From contig OY987240.1 of assembly GCA_963920705.1 (NCBI GenBank), positions 7,605,676 to 7,669,675 of the forward strand: 64,000 bases of DNA. The letters run 5' to 3'. The position numbers and the translations under genes are program-made. A model generated the notes under the pieces. It saw only the letters and a program-made list of their open reading frames with translations. It was not told where the DNA came from and made no database searches. Shown here in pieces: positions 33,972 to 45,868 of this stretch (its first letter is position 1; each line of letters starts with the position of its first letter). The stretch comes from Odiellus spinosus. Its lineage: Eukaryota > Arthropoda > Arachnida > Opiliones > Phalangiidae.

Positions 33972-35881
33972 GTCGTTTTGTACTAGGAATCATGTTTAGT
34001 TCTGGTCATCTTATTGTAACTATCTTGTGAAATTTAAGCTGACCGCTGGGGTTCACCACTATAGCGGTCCGTTGGTTTAGTGGTATAATACTCGCTTAGG
34101 GAGCGAGTGGTCCCGGGTTCGATTCCCAGACGGACTCGTCGTTTTGTATCATGCTTAATTAAGGGCATCTTATTGTAACTATCTTCTGAAATGTAAGCTG
34201 ACCAATGGGGTTCAACACTGCAAGGGTCCGTTGGTTTAGTGGTGTAATACTCGCTTAGGGTGCGAGTTGTCCCGGGTTCGATTCCCGGACGGACCCGTCG
34301 TTTTGTACTAGGAATCATGTTTAGTTCTGGGCATCTTATTGTAACTATCTTCTGAAATGTAAGCTGGCCGATGGGGTTCAACACAGCAAGGGTCCGTTGC
34401 TTTTGTGGTATAATACTCGCTTAGGGTGCGAGTGGTCCCAGGTTCGATCCCGGACGCACCCGTCGTTTCGTATCATAACCATGAATCATGTTAAAGTTTA
34501 GGCACCTTATTGTAACTATCTTCTCAAATGTAAGCTCACCGATGGGGTTTAACACAACAAGGGTACGTTGGTTTAGTGGTATAATACTCGCTTAGGGTGC
34601 GAGTGGGCCCGGGTTCGATTCCCGGACGGACGCGTTGTTTTGTACTAGGAATCATGTTTAGTTTTGGGCATCTTATTGTAACTATCTTCTGAAATGTAAG
34701 CTGACCGATGGGGTTCAACACCGCAAGGGTGCGTTTTTTTACTGGTATAATACTCCCTTAGGGAGCGAGTGGTCCCGGGTTCGATTCCCAGACGGACCCG
34801 TCGTTTTGTATCATGCTTAATTAAGGGCATCTTATTGTAACTATCTTCTGAAATTTAAGCTGACCAATGGGGTTCAACACTGCAAGGGTCCGTTGGTTTA
34901 GTGGTGTAATACTCGCTTAGGGTGCGAGTGGTCCCGGGTTCGATTCCCGGACGGACCCGTCGTTTTGTACTAGGAATCATGTTTAGTTCTGGGCATCTTA
35001 TTGTAACTATCTTCTGAAATGTAAGCTGACCGATGGGGTTCAACACAGCAAGGGTCCGTTGCTTTTGTGGTATAATACTCGCTTAGGGTGCGAGTGGTCC
35101 CGGGTTCAATTCCCGGACGGACCCGTTGTTTTGTACTAGGAATCATGTTTAGTTCTGGGCATCTTATTGTAACTATCTTGTGAAATTTAAGCTGACCGCT
35201 GGGGTTCACCACTATAGTGGTCCGTAGGTTTAGTGGTATAATACTCGCTTCGGGTGCGAGTGGTCCCGGGTTCGATTCCCGGACGCAGCCGTCGTTTCGT
35301 ATCATAACCATGAATCATGTTAAAGTTTAGGCACCTTATTGTAACTATCTTCTCAAATGTAAGCTCACGGATGGGGTTCAGCACAACAAGGGTACGTTGG
35401 TTTAGTGGTATAATACTCGCTTAGGGTGCGAGTGGTCCCGGGTTCGATTCCCGGACGCACGCGTTGTTTTGTACTAGGAATCATGTTTAGTTTTGGGCAT
35501 CTTATTGTAACTATCTTCTGAAATGTAAGCTGACCGATGGGGTTCAACACTGCAAGGGTCCGTTGGTTTACTGGTATAATACTCGCTTAGGGAGCGAGTG
35601 GTACCGGGTTCGATTCCCAGACGGACCCGTCGTTTTGTATCATGCTTAATTAAGGGCATCTTATTGTAACTATCTTGTGAAATGTAAGCTCACCGATGGG
35701 GTTCAACACAACAAGGGTACGTTGGTTTAGTGGTATAATACTCGCTTAGGGTGCGAGTGGTCCCGGGTTCGATTACCGGACGGACCCGTCGTTTTGTACT
35801 AGGAATCATGTTTAGTTCTGGGCATCTTATTGTAACTATCTTCTGAAATGTAAGCTGACCGATGGGGTGCAACACTGAAAG

Positions 35882-35953
35882 GGTCCGTTGGTTTAGTGGT
35901 ATAATACTCGCTTAGGGTGCGAGTGGTCCCGGGTTCGATTCCCGGACGGACCC
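35882..35953 (+). tRNA. tRNA-Pro (AGG)
   Basis: Consensus copy; partner of 33900-33971 in the 1982-bp repeat. Confidence 0.9.
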
Positions 35954-38029
35954 GTCGTTTTGTACTAGGAATCATGTTTAGTTCTGGTCATCTTATTGTA
36001 ACTATCTTGTGAAATTTAAGCTGACCGCTGGGGTTCACCACTATAGCGGTCCGTTGGTTTAGTGGTATAATACTCGCTTAGGGAGCGAGTGGTCCCGGGT
36101 TCGATTCCCAGACGGACTCGTCGTTTTGTATCATGCTTAATTAAGGGCATCTTATTGTAACTATCTTCTGAAATGTAAGCTGACCAATGGGGTTCAACAC
36201 TGCAAGGGTCCGTTGGTTTAGTGGTGTAATACTCGCTTAGGGTGCGAGTTGTCCCGGGTTCGATTCCCGGACGGACCCGTCGTTTTGTACTAGGAATCAT
36301 GTTTAGTTCTGGGCATCTTATTGTAACTATCTTCTGAAATGTAAGCTGGCCGATGGGGTTCAACACAGCAAGGGTCCGTTGCTTTTGTGGTATAATACTC
36401 GCTTAGGGTGCGAGTGGTCCCAGGTTCGATCCCGGACGCACCCGTCGTTTCGTATCATAACCATGAATCATGTTAAAGTTTAGGCACCTTATTGTAACTA
36501 TCTTCTCAAATGTAAGCTCACCGATGGGGTTTAACACAACAAGGGTACGTTGGTTTAGTGGTATAATACTCGCTTAGGGTGCGAGTGGGCCCGGGTTCGA
36601 TTCCCGGACGGACGCGTTGTTTTGTACTAGGAATCATGTTTAGTTTTGGGCATCTTATTGTAACTATCTTCTGAAATGTAAGCTGACCGATGGGGTTCAA
36701 CACCGCAAGGGTGCGTTTTTTTACTGGTATAATACTCCCTTAGGGAGCGAGTGGTCCCGGGTTCGATTCCCAGACGGACCCGTCGTTTTGTATCATGCTT
36801 AATTAAGGGCATCTTATTGTAACTATCTTCTGAAATTTAAGCTGACCAATGGGGTTCAACACTGCAAGGGTCCGTTGGTTTAGTGGTGTAATACTCGCTT
36901 AGGGTGCGAGTGGTCCCGGGTTCGATTCCCGGACGGACCCGTCGTTTTGTACTAGGAATCATGTTTAGTTCTGGGCATCTTATTGTAACTATCTTCTGAA
37001 ATGTAAGCTGACCGATGGGGTTCAACACAGCAAGGGTCCGTTGCTTTTGTGGTATAATACTCGCTTAGGGTGCGAGTGGTCCCGGGTTCAATTCCCGGAC
37101 GGACCCGTTGTTTTGTACTAGGAATCATGTTTAGTTCTGGGCATCTTATTGTAACTATCTTGTGAAATTTAAGCTGACCGCTGGGGTTCACCACTATAGT
37201 GGTCCGTAGGTTTAGTGGTATAATACTCGCTTCGGGTGCGAGTGGTCCCGGGTTCGATTCCCGGACGCAGCCGTCGTTTCGTATCATAACCATGAATCAT
37301 GTTAAAGTTTAGGCACCTTATTGTAACTATCTTCTCAAATGTAAGCTCACGGATGGGGTTCAGCACAACAAGGGTACGTTGGTTTAGTGGTATAATACTC
37401 GCTTAGGGTGCGAGTGGTCCCGGGTTCGATTCCCGGACGCACGCGTTGTTTTGTACTAGGAATCATGTTTAGTTTTGGGCATCTTATTGTAACTATCTTC
37501 TGAAATGTAAGCTGACCGATGGGGTTCAACACTGCAAGGGTCCGTTGGTTTACTGGTATAATACTCGCTTAGGGAGCGAGTGGTACCGGGTTCGATTCCC
37601 AGACGGACCCGTCGTTTTGTATCATGCTTAATTAAGGGCATCTTATTGTAACTATCTTGTGAAATGTAAGCTGACCGATGGGGTTCAAAACTGCAAGGGT
37701 CCGTTGGTTTAGTGGTGTAATACTCGCTTAGGGTGCGAGTGGTCCCGGGTTCGATTCCCGGACGGACCCGTCGTTTTGTACTAGGAATCATGTTTAGTTC
37801 TGGGCATCTTATTGTAACTATCTTCTGAAATGTAAGCTGACCGATGGGGTTCAACACTGCAAGGGTCCGTTGGTTTAGTGGTTTAATACTCGCTTAGGGT
37901 GCGAGTGGTCCCGGGTTCGATTCCCGGACGGACCCGTCGTTTTGTACTAGGAATCATGTTTAGTTCTGGGCATCTTATTGTAACTATCTTCTCAAATGTA
38001 AGCTCACCGATGGGGTTCAACACAACAAG

Positions 38030-38101
38030 GGTCCGTTGGTTTAGTGGTATAATACTCGCTTAGGGTGCGAGTGGTCCCGGGTTCGATTCCCGGACGGACC
38101 C
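38030..38101 (+). tRNA. tRNA-Pro (AGG)
   Basis: Consensus copy; the upstream spacer carries CTCAAATGTAAGCTCACC (type 2-like). Confidence 0.9.
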
Positions 38102-39838
38102 GTCGTTTTGTACTAGGAATCATGTTTAGTTCTGGGCATCTTATTGTAACTATCTTCTGAAATGTAAGCTGACCGATGGGGTTCAACACTGCAAGGGTCC
38201 GTTGGTTTAGTGGTTTAATACTCGCTTAGGGTGCGAGTGGTCCCGGGTTCGATTCCCGGACGGACCCGTCGTTTTGTACTAGGAATCATGTTTAGTTCTG
38301 GGCATCTTATTGTAACTATCTTCTCAAATGTAAGCTCACCGATGGGGTTCAACACAACAAGGGTCCGTTGGTTTAGTGGCATAATACTCGCTTAGGGTGC
38401 GAGTGGTCCCGGGTTCGATTCCCGGACGGACCCGTCGTTTTGTACTAGGAATCATGTTTAGTTCTGGGCATCTTATTGTAACTATCTTCTGAAATGTAAG
38501 CTGACCGATGGGGCTCAACACTGCAAGGGTCCGTTGGTTTAGTGGTATAATACTCGCTTAGGGAGCGAGTGGACCCGGGTTCGATTCCCAGACGGACCCG
38601 TCGTTTTGTATCATGCTTAATTAAGGGCATCTTATTGTAACTATCTTCTGAAATTTAAGCTGACCAATGGGGTTCAACACTGCAAGGGTCCGTTGGTTTA
38701 GTGGTGTAATACTCGCTTAGGGTGCGAGTGGTCCCGGGTTCGATTCCCGGACGGACCCGTCGTTTTGTACTAGGAATCATGTTTAGTTCTGGGCATCTTA
38801 TTGTAACTATCTTCTGAAATGTAAGCTGACCGATGGGGTTCAACACAGCAAGGGTCCGTTGCTTTTGTGGTATAATACTCGCTTAGGGTGCGAGTGGTCC
38901 CGGGTTCAATTCCCGGACGGACCCGTTGTTTTGTACTAGGAATCATGTTTAGTTCTGGGCATCTTATTGTAACTATCTTGTGAAATTTAAGCTGACCGCT
39001 GGGGTTCACCACTATAGTGGTCCGTAGGTTTAGTGGTATAATACTCGCTTCGGGTGCGAGTGGTCCCGGGTTCGATTCCCGGACGCAGCCGTCGTTTCGT
39101 ATCATAACCATGAATCATGTTAAAGTTTAGGCACCTTATTGTAACTATCTTCTCAAATGTAAGCTCACGGATGGGGTTCAGCACAACAAGGGTACGTTGG
39201 TTTAGTGGTATAATACTCGCTTAGGGTGCGAGTGGTCCCGGGTTCGATTCCCGGACGCACGCGTTGTTTTGTACTAGGAATCATGTTTAGTTTTGGGCAT
39301 CTTATTGTAACTATCTTCTGAAATGTAAGCTGACCGATGGGGTTCAACACTGCAAGGGTCCGTTGGTTTACTGGTATAATACTCGCTTAGGGAGCGAGTG
39401 GTACCGGGTTCGATTCCCAGACGGACCCGTCGTTTTGTATTTAAGGGCATCTTATTGTAACTATCTTGTGAAATGTAAGCTGACCGATGGGGTTCAAAAC
39501 TGCAAGGGTCCGTTGGTTTAGTGGTGTAATACTCGCTTAGGGTGCGAGTGGTCCCGGGTTCGATTCCCGGACGGACCCGTCGTTTTGTACTAGGAATCAT
39601 GTTTAGTTCTGGGCATCTTATTGTAACTATCTTCTGAAATGTAAGCTGACCGATGGGGTTCAACACTGCAAGGGTCCGTTGGTTTAGTGGTTTAATACTC
39701 GCATAGGGTGCGAGTGGTCCCGGGTTCGATTCCCGGACGGACCCGTCGTTTTGTACTAGGAATCATGTTTAGTTCTGGGCATCTTATTGTAACTATCTTC
39801 TCAAATGTAAGCTCACCGATGGGGTTCAACACAACAAG

Positions 39839-39910
39839 GGTCCGTTGGTTTAGTGGTATAATACTCGCTTAGGGTGCGAGTGGTCCCGGGTTCGATTCCC
39901 GGACGGACCC
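39839..39910 (+). tRNA. tRNA-Pro (AGG)
   Basis: Consensus copy; partner of 38030-38101 at offset 1809 bp (1818 less a 9-bp spacer deletion near 39440). Confidence 0.9.
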
Positions 39911-41484
39911 GTCGTTTTGTACTAGGAATCATGTTTAGTTCTGGGCATCTTATTGTAACTATCTTCTGAAATGTAAGCTGACCGATGGGGTTCAACACTG
40001 CAAGGGGCCGTTGGTTTAGTGGTTTAATACTCGCTTAGGGTGCGAGTGGTCCCGGGTTCGATTCCCGGACGGACCCGTCGTTTTGTACTAGGAATCATGT
40101 TTAGTTCTGGGCATCTTATTGTAACTATCTTCTCAAATGTAAGCTCACCGATGGGGTTCAACACAACAAGGGTCCGTTGGTTTAGTGGCATAATACTCGC
40201 TTAGGGTGCGAGTGGTCCCGGGTTCGATTCCCGGACGGACCCGTCGTTTTGTACTAGGAATCATGTTTAGTTCTGGGCATCTTATTGTAACTATCTTCTG
40301 AAATGTAAGCTGACCGATGGGGCTCAACACTGCAAGGGTCCGTTGGTTTAGTGGTATAATACTCGCTTAGGGAGCGAGTGGACCCGGGTTCGATTCCCGG
40401 ACGGATGCGTAGTTTTGTATCATGCTTAATTAAGGGAATCTTTTTGTAACTATCATTTAAAATGTAAGCTGACCGAGGGGGTTCACAACAATAACGCTCC
40501 ATTGGGTTAGTGGTGTAATACACGCTTAGGGTGCGAGTGGTCCAGGGTTCGATTCCCGGACGGATCCGTTGTTTTGTACTAGGAATCATGTTTAGTTTTG
40601 GGCATCTTATTGTAACTATCTTCTGAAATGTAAGCTGACCGATGGGGTTCAACACTGCAAGGGTCCGTTGGTTTACTGGTATAGTACTCGCTTAGGGAGC
40701 GAGTGGTCCCGGGTTCGATTCCCAGACGGAACCGTCGTTTTGTATCATGCTTAATTAAAGGCATCTTATTGTAACTATCTTCTGAAATGTAAGCTGACCG
40801 ATGGGGTTCAACACTGCAAGGGTCCGTTGGTTTAGTGATATAATACTCGCTTAGGGTGCGAGTGGTCCCGGGTTCGAGTCCCGGACGGACCCGTCGTTTT
40901 GTACTAGGAATCATGTTTAGTTCTGTGCATCTTATTGTAACTATCTTCTGAAATGTAAGCTGACCGATGGGGTTCAACACAGCAAGGGTCCGTTGATTTT
41001 GTGGTATAATACTCGCTTAGGGTGCGAGTGGTCCCGGGTTCAATTCCCGGACGGACGCGTTGTTTTGTACAAGGAATCATGTTTAGTTCTGGGCATCTTA
41101 TTGTAACTATCTTCTGAAATGTAAGCTGACCGATGGGGTTCAACACTGCAAGGGTCCGTTGGTTTAGTGATATAATACTCGCTTAGGGTGCGAGTGGTCC
41201 CGGGTTCGATTCCCGGACGGACCCGTCGTTTTGTACTAGGAATCATGTTTAGTTCTGTGCATCTTATTGTAACTATCTTCTGAAATGTAAGCTGACCGAT
41301 GGGGTTCAACACAGCAAGGGTCCGTTGATTTTGTGGTATAATACTCGCTTAGGGTGCGAGTGGTCCCGGGTTCAATTCCCGGACGGACGCGTTGTTTTGT
41401 ACTAGGAATCATGTTTAGTTCTGTGCATCTTATTGTAACTATCTTCTGAAATGTAAGCTGACCGATGGGGTTCAACACAGCAAG

Positions 41485-41556
41485 GGTCCGTTGGTTTAGT
41501 GGTATAATACTCGCTTAGGGTGCGAGTGGTCCCGGGTTCGATTCCCGGACGGACCC
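41485..41556 (+). tRNA. tRNA-Pro (AGG)
   Basis: Consensus copy with trailer GTAGTTTT. Confidence 0.88.
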
Positions 41557-41816
41557 GTAGTTTTGTACTAGGAATCATGTTTAGTTCTGGGCATCTTATT
41601 GTAACTATCTTCTGAAATGTAAGCTGGCCGATGGGGTTCAACACTGCAAGGGTCCGTTGGTTTAGTGATATAATACTCGCTTAGGGTGCGAGTGGTCCCG
41701 GGTTCGATTCCCGGAAGGACCCGTCGTTTTGTACTAGGAATCATGTTTAGTTCTGTGCATCTTATTGTAACTATCTTCTGAAATGTAAGCTGACCGATGG
41801 GGTTCAACACAGCAAG

Positions 41817-41888
41817 GGTCCGTTGATTTAGTGGTATAATACTCGCTTCGGGTGCGAGTGGTCCCGGGTTCGATTCCCGGACGGACCC
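41817..41888 (+). tRNA. tRNA-Pro (anticodon CGG)
   Basis: Loop TTCGGGT, full acceptor, T arm and C73; one D-arm change (TGATTTAGTGG). The best-preserved CGG copy I found. It would decode CCG. Confidence 0.75.
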
Positions 41889-42645
41889 ATCGTTTTGTAT
41901 CATAACCATGAATCATGTTAAAGTTTGGGCATCTTATTGTAACTATCTTCTCAAATGTAAGCTCACCGATGGGGTTCGACACAACAAGGGTTCCGTTGGT
42001 TTAGTGGTATAATACTCGCTTAGGGTGCGAGTGGTCCCGGGTTCGATTCCCGGGCAGACCCGTCGTTTTGTATCATGCTTAATTAAGGGCATGTTATTGT
42101 AACTATCTTTTGAAATGCAAGCTGACCGATGGGGTTCAACACAGCAATGGTCCGTTGGTTTAGTGGTATAATACTCGCTTAGGGTGCGAGTGGTCCCGGG
42201 TTCGATTCCCGGACAGACCCGTCGTTTTGTACTAGGAATCATGTTTAGTTCTGGGGATCTTATTGTAACTATCTACTAAAATTTAAGCTGACCGATGGGG
42301 TTCACCACTACAACGCTCCGTTGGTTTAGTGGTATAATACTCGCTTCGGGTGCGAGTGGTCCCGGGTTCGATTCACGGACGGACCCATCTTTTTGTATCA
42401 TAACCATGAATCATGTTAAGGTTTGGGCACCTTATTGTAACTATCTTCTCAAATGTAAGCTCACCGATGGGGTTCGACACAACAAGGGTACGTTGGTTTA
42501 GTGGTATAATACTCGCTTAGGGTGCGAGTGGTCCCGGGTTCGATTCCCGGGCAGACCCGTCGTTTTGTATCATGCTTAATTAAGGGCATCTTATTGTAAC
42601 TATCTTTTGAAATGCAAGCTGACCGATGGGGTTCAACACAGCAAT

Positions 42646-42717
42646 GGTCCGTTGGTTTAGTGGTATAATACTCGCTTAGGGTGCGAGTGGTCCCGGGTTC
42701 GATTCCCGGACGGACCC
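42646..42717 (+). tRNA. tRNA-Pro (AGG)
   Basis: Consensus copy preceded by GCAAT rather than GCAAG. Confidence 0.9.
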
Positions 42718-42970
42718 GTCGTTTTGTACTAGGAATCATGTTTAGTTCTTGGCATCTTATTGTAACTATCTTCTGAAATGTAAGCTGACCGATGGGGTTC
42801 AACCCAGCAAGGGTCCGTTGGTTTAGTGGTATAACACTCGCTTAGGGTGCGAGTGGTCCCGGGTTCGATTCCCGGACGGAACCGTAGTTTTGTATCATGC
42901 TTATTTAAGGGAATCTTTTTGTAACTATTATTTAAAATGTAAGCTGACCGAGGGGGTTCACAACAATAAC

Positions 42971-43042
42971 GCTCCTTTGGGTTAGTGGTATAATACACGC
43001 TTAAGGTGCGAGTGGTCCCGGGTTCGATTCCCGGACGGATAA
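42971..43042 (+). pseudogene. tRNA-Pro-derived, anticodon AAG
   Basis: Loop TTAAGGT gives AAG (leucine); the anticodon stem CACGC/GCGAG has an A-A mismatch and the 3' end reads CGGATAAG, so the acceptor fails. A sister copy with the same loop is at about 44118-44189. Confidence 0.65.
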
Positions 43043-43958
43043 GGTGTTTTGTACTAGGAATCATGTTTAGTTCTGGGCATCTTATTGTAACTATCTTCTG
43101 AAATGTAAGCTGACCGATGGGGTTCAACACTGCAAGGGTGCGTTGGTTTAGTGGTATAATACTCGCTTAGGGAGCGAGTGGACCCGGGTTCGATTCCCAG
43201 ACGGACCCGTCGTTTTGTATCATGCTTAATTAAGGGCATCTTATTGTAACTATCTTCTGAAATGTAAGCTGACCGATGGGGTTCAACACAGCTATGGTCC
43301 GTTGGTTTAGTGGTATAATACTCGCTTAGGGTGCGAGTGGTCCCGGGTTCGATTCCCGAACGGACCCGTCGTTTTGTACTAGGAATCATGTTTAGTTCTG
43401 GGCATCTTATTGTAACTATCTACTGAAATTTAAGCTGACCGATGGGGTTCACCACTACAACGCTCTGTTGGTTTAGTGGTATAATACTCGTTTCGGGTGC
43501 GAGTGGTCCCGGGTTCGATTCACGGACGGACCCATCGTTTTGTATCATAACCATGAATCATGTTAAAGTTTGGGCACCTTATTGTAACTATCTTCTCAAA
43601 TGTAAGCTCACCGATGGGGTTCGACACAACAAGGGTACGTTGGTTTAGTGGTATAATACTCGCTTAGGGTGCGAGTGGTCCCGGGTGCGATTCCCGGGCA
43701 GACCCGTCGTTTTGTATCATGCTTAATTAAGGGCATCTTATTCTAACTATCTTTTGAAATGCAAGCTGACCGATGGGGTTCAACACAGCAATGGTCCGTT
43801 GGTTTAGAGGTATAATACTCGCTTAGGGTGCGAGTGGTCCCGGGTTCGATTCCCGGACGGACCCGTCGTTTTGTACTAGGAATCATGTTTAGTTCTTGGC
43901 ATCTTATTGTAACTATCTTCTGAAATGTAAGCTGACCGATGGGGTTCAACCCAGCAAG

Positions 43959-44030
43959 GGTCCGTTGGTTTAGTGGTATAATACTCGCTTAGGGTGCGAG
44001 TGGTCCCGGGTTCGATTCCCGGACGGACCC
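43959..44030 (+). tRNA. tRNA-Pro (AGG)
   Basis: Consensus copy with trailer GTAGTTTT; one of the last intact copies before the right border. Confidence 0.9.
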
Positions 44031-44449
44031 GTAGTTTTGTATCATGCTTAATTAAGGGAAACTTTTTGTAACTATTATTTAAAATGTAAGCTGACCGAGG
44101 GGGTCCACAACAATAACGCTCCGTTGGGTTAGTGGTATAATACACGCTTAAGGTGCGAGTGGTCCCGGGTTCGATTCCCGGACGGATAAGGTGTTTTGTA
44201 CTAGGAATCATGTTTAGTTCTGGGCATCTTATTGTAACTATCTTCTGAAATGTAAGCTGACCGATTTGGTTCAACACAGCAAGGGTCCGTTGCTTTTGTG
44301 GTATAATACTCGCTTAGGGTGCGAGTGGTCCCGGGTTCGATTCCCGGACGGACCCGTTGTTTTGTACTAGGAATCATGTTTATTTCTGGGCAACTTATTG
44401 TAACTATCTTCTGAAATTTAAGCTGACCGCTGGGGTTCACCAATATGAC

Positions 44450-44521
44450 GGTCCGTTGGTTTAGTGGTATAATACTCGCTTCGGGTGCGAGTGGTCACGG
44501 GTTCAATTCCCGGACGGACTC
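44450..44521 (+). tRNA. tRNA-Pro-like (CGG), border copy
   Basis: Loop TTCGGGT; acceptor closes with G1-U72; one T-stem mismatch (CACGG). Inside the right inverted arm. Confidence 0.5.
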
Positions 44522-44608
44522 GTCGTTTTGTATCATGCTTAATTAAAGGTATCTTTTTGTAACTATCTTTTGAAATGTAAGCTGACCGATGGGTTTCTGC
44601 ACAATAAC

Positions 44609-44680
44609 GGTCCGTTGGTTTAGTGGTATAATACTCGCTTTAGGTGCGAGTTGTCCCAGGTTCGATACCCGGACGGATCA
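44609..44680 (+). pseudogene. tRNA-Pro-derived, anticodon UAG
   Basis: Loop TTTAGGT with an intact CTCGC/GCGAG stem; the acceptor and T stem each have mismatches (ACGGATC, CCAGG). Mirror of 19184-19255. Confidence 0.65.
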
Positions 44681-44780
44681 GTCGTTTTGTATCATAAACA
44701 TGAATCATGTTTAAGTTTGGGTATCTAATTGTAACTATCTTCTGAAATGTAAGCTGACCGATGGGGTTCAATACAACAAG

Positions 44781-44852
44781 GGTCCGTTGGTTTAGTGGTA
44801 TAATACTCGCTTAGGGGGCGAGTGATCCCGTGTTCGATTCCCGGACGGACCC
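44781..44852 (+). tRNA. tRNA-Pro (AGG), border copy
   Basis: Acceptor fully paired; loop TTAGGGG, one T-stem change (CCGTG). Trailer ATCGCTTT lacks a clean T4. Mirror of 19012-19083. Confidence 0.55.
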
Positions 44853-44948
44853 ATCGCTTTGTACCATGACCATGAATCATGTTTAAGTTTGGGCATCTTT
44901 TTGTAACTATCTTTTGAAATGTAAGATAGCCGATGGGTTCAATACATA

Positions 44949-45020
44949 AAGGTCCGTTGGTTTAGTGGTATAATACTCGCTTAGGGTGCGAGTGGTCCCG
45001 TGTATGATTCAGTAACGGAA
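44949..45020 (+). pseudogene. tRNA-Pro(AGG)-like, T arm broken
   Basis: Last right-hand copy, with the same T-arm damage (GTGTATGATTCAG) as 18841-18912. Confidence 0.75.
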
Positions 45021-45059
45021 CCATCGTTTTGTTTAGTGCTGGGCATCTTTTTGTAACTA

Positions 45060-45868
45060 TCTTTTAAAATGGAAGGTGGCCCAAGGATAATACAGAGAAG
45101 TATACGAAATTACGAGACGAGCTACTACCTAGCTCGGTAAAATAGTCACTCCCAAACGGGTGGATGGGTTGGGTTGAAAAGTGGGAGCCTCGTAAATCGC
45201 AAGCGGTGGATTGAAGAATCTAATTAAAGGTGGGATTACACTGGTATCCAAGATCCCACCGTCCACTGAATTCGAATTAATACAGACAAAGGTACTTTGA
45301 CAAAATTTGATGAGACTTCTTTTGGGTACTGTATAAATAATGAAATATCGATAAAGTATACGAAGTAATAGAAAGTAAGGTGCCTGAATTGGTTTTAAAA
45401 GGGTGAAATTATCAGCTTAGCCGAGCTTTATTAATTGCTTCAAAATAGTAAACAAAAATTTTCTTAAACAGTAGAGTGATAAGGAATATCCATTGACTTC
45501 GAGTTAATAGAGAGAAAGTATAGTTTATTGAGTATGAGTGCTTCTCTTGGTTAAACAAAGTTTTCAATAACGAAAGATTGATAAGGTATATGAAGGAGGC
45601 TGAATGGGTTACGAAGAGGTTAAAACATAAACCTAGCCGAGCTTTAATAAAAGGCTCTAAATTGATGAACAAAAATTTAATTTATTAAACAGTAGATAAC
45701 CTATTTTTAATGGTATTTTTTATCGATAACTGAAAATAACATTCACTGGATTCTTCTACTCTTCATCCCTTTAATTTTGACATTATATGACATCATGAGT
45801 ATCCTATTAAATTCACCTCAATTCACCGTAATTAAAAAGTAGTCAAGATTTTCTTATCATTTGATTTT
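45060..45868 (-). repeat. Inner right arm (inverted copy of 17986-18800)
   Basis: Reverse complement of the left border and tandem ~210-bp pair, with only scattered differences over about 800 bp. The high similarity, despite decay of the tRNAs it brackets, suggests recent copying or gene conversion between arms. Confidence 0.85.

Larger units (their letters stand above)
20147..45020 (+). repeat. Plus-strand tRNA-Pro tandem array, ~150 copies
   Basis: Head-to-tail units of about 166 bp, each a 72-nt tRNA-Pro sequence plus spacer. Three spacer types recur: type 1 (starts GTCGTTTTGTACTAGGAATC, unit 166 bp), type 2 (TATCATAACCATGAATC, unit about 172 bp) and type 3 (TATCATGCTTAATTAAGG, unit about 159 bp). 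Consensus tRNA: acceptor GGTCCGT/ACGGACC, A box TGGTTTAGTGG, anticodon arm CTCGC-TTAGGGT-GCGAG, B box GGTTCGATTCC, discriminator C, then GTCGTTTT. The copy number is my estimate from length. Individual clear copies are listed separately; the rest differ by one to several substitutions. Confidence 0.97.

Noticed and set aside
20082..44443. Dozens of minus-strand frames of 61-182 codons with motifs such as RPGIEPGTTRTLSEYYTTKPTDP
   Set aside because: They are the antisense of tRNA-Pro and spacer. The 166-bp unit is not a multiple of three, so the frames restart each unit, and similar antisense-tRNA translations are a known annotation artefact.
20147..45020. CRISPR-like array (regular repeats and spacers)
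   Set aside because: The repeated part is a tRNA, the spacers are also repeats of each other, and the sequence is eukaryotic.
18177..45672. 86-codon frame present at both 18177-18437 (plus) and 45412-45672 (minus) as a conserved protein
   Set aside because: The two lie in the duplicated inverted arms, so similarity is at DNA level; the diverged relatives at 1255 and 46868 break the frame.
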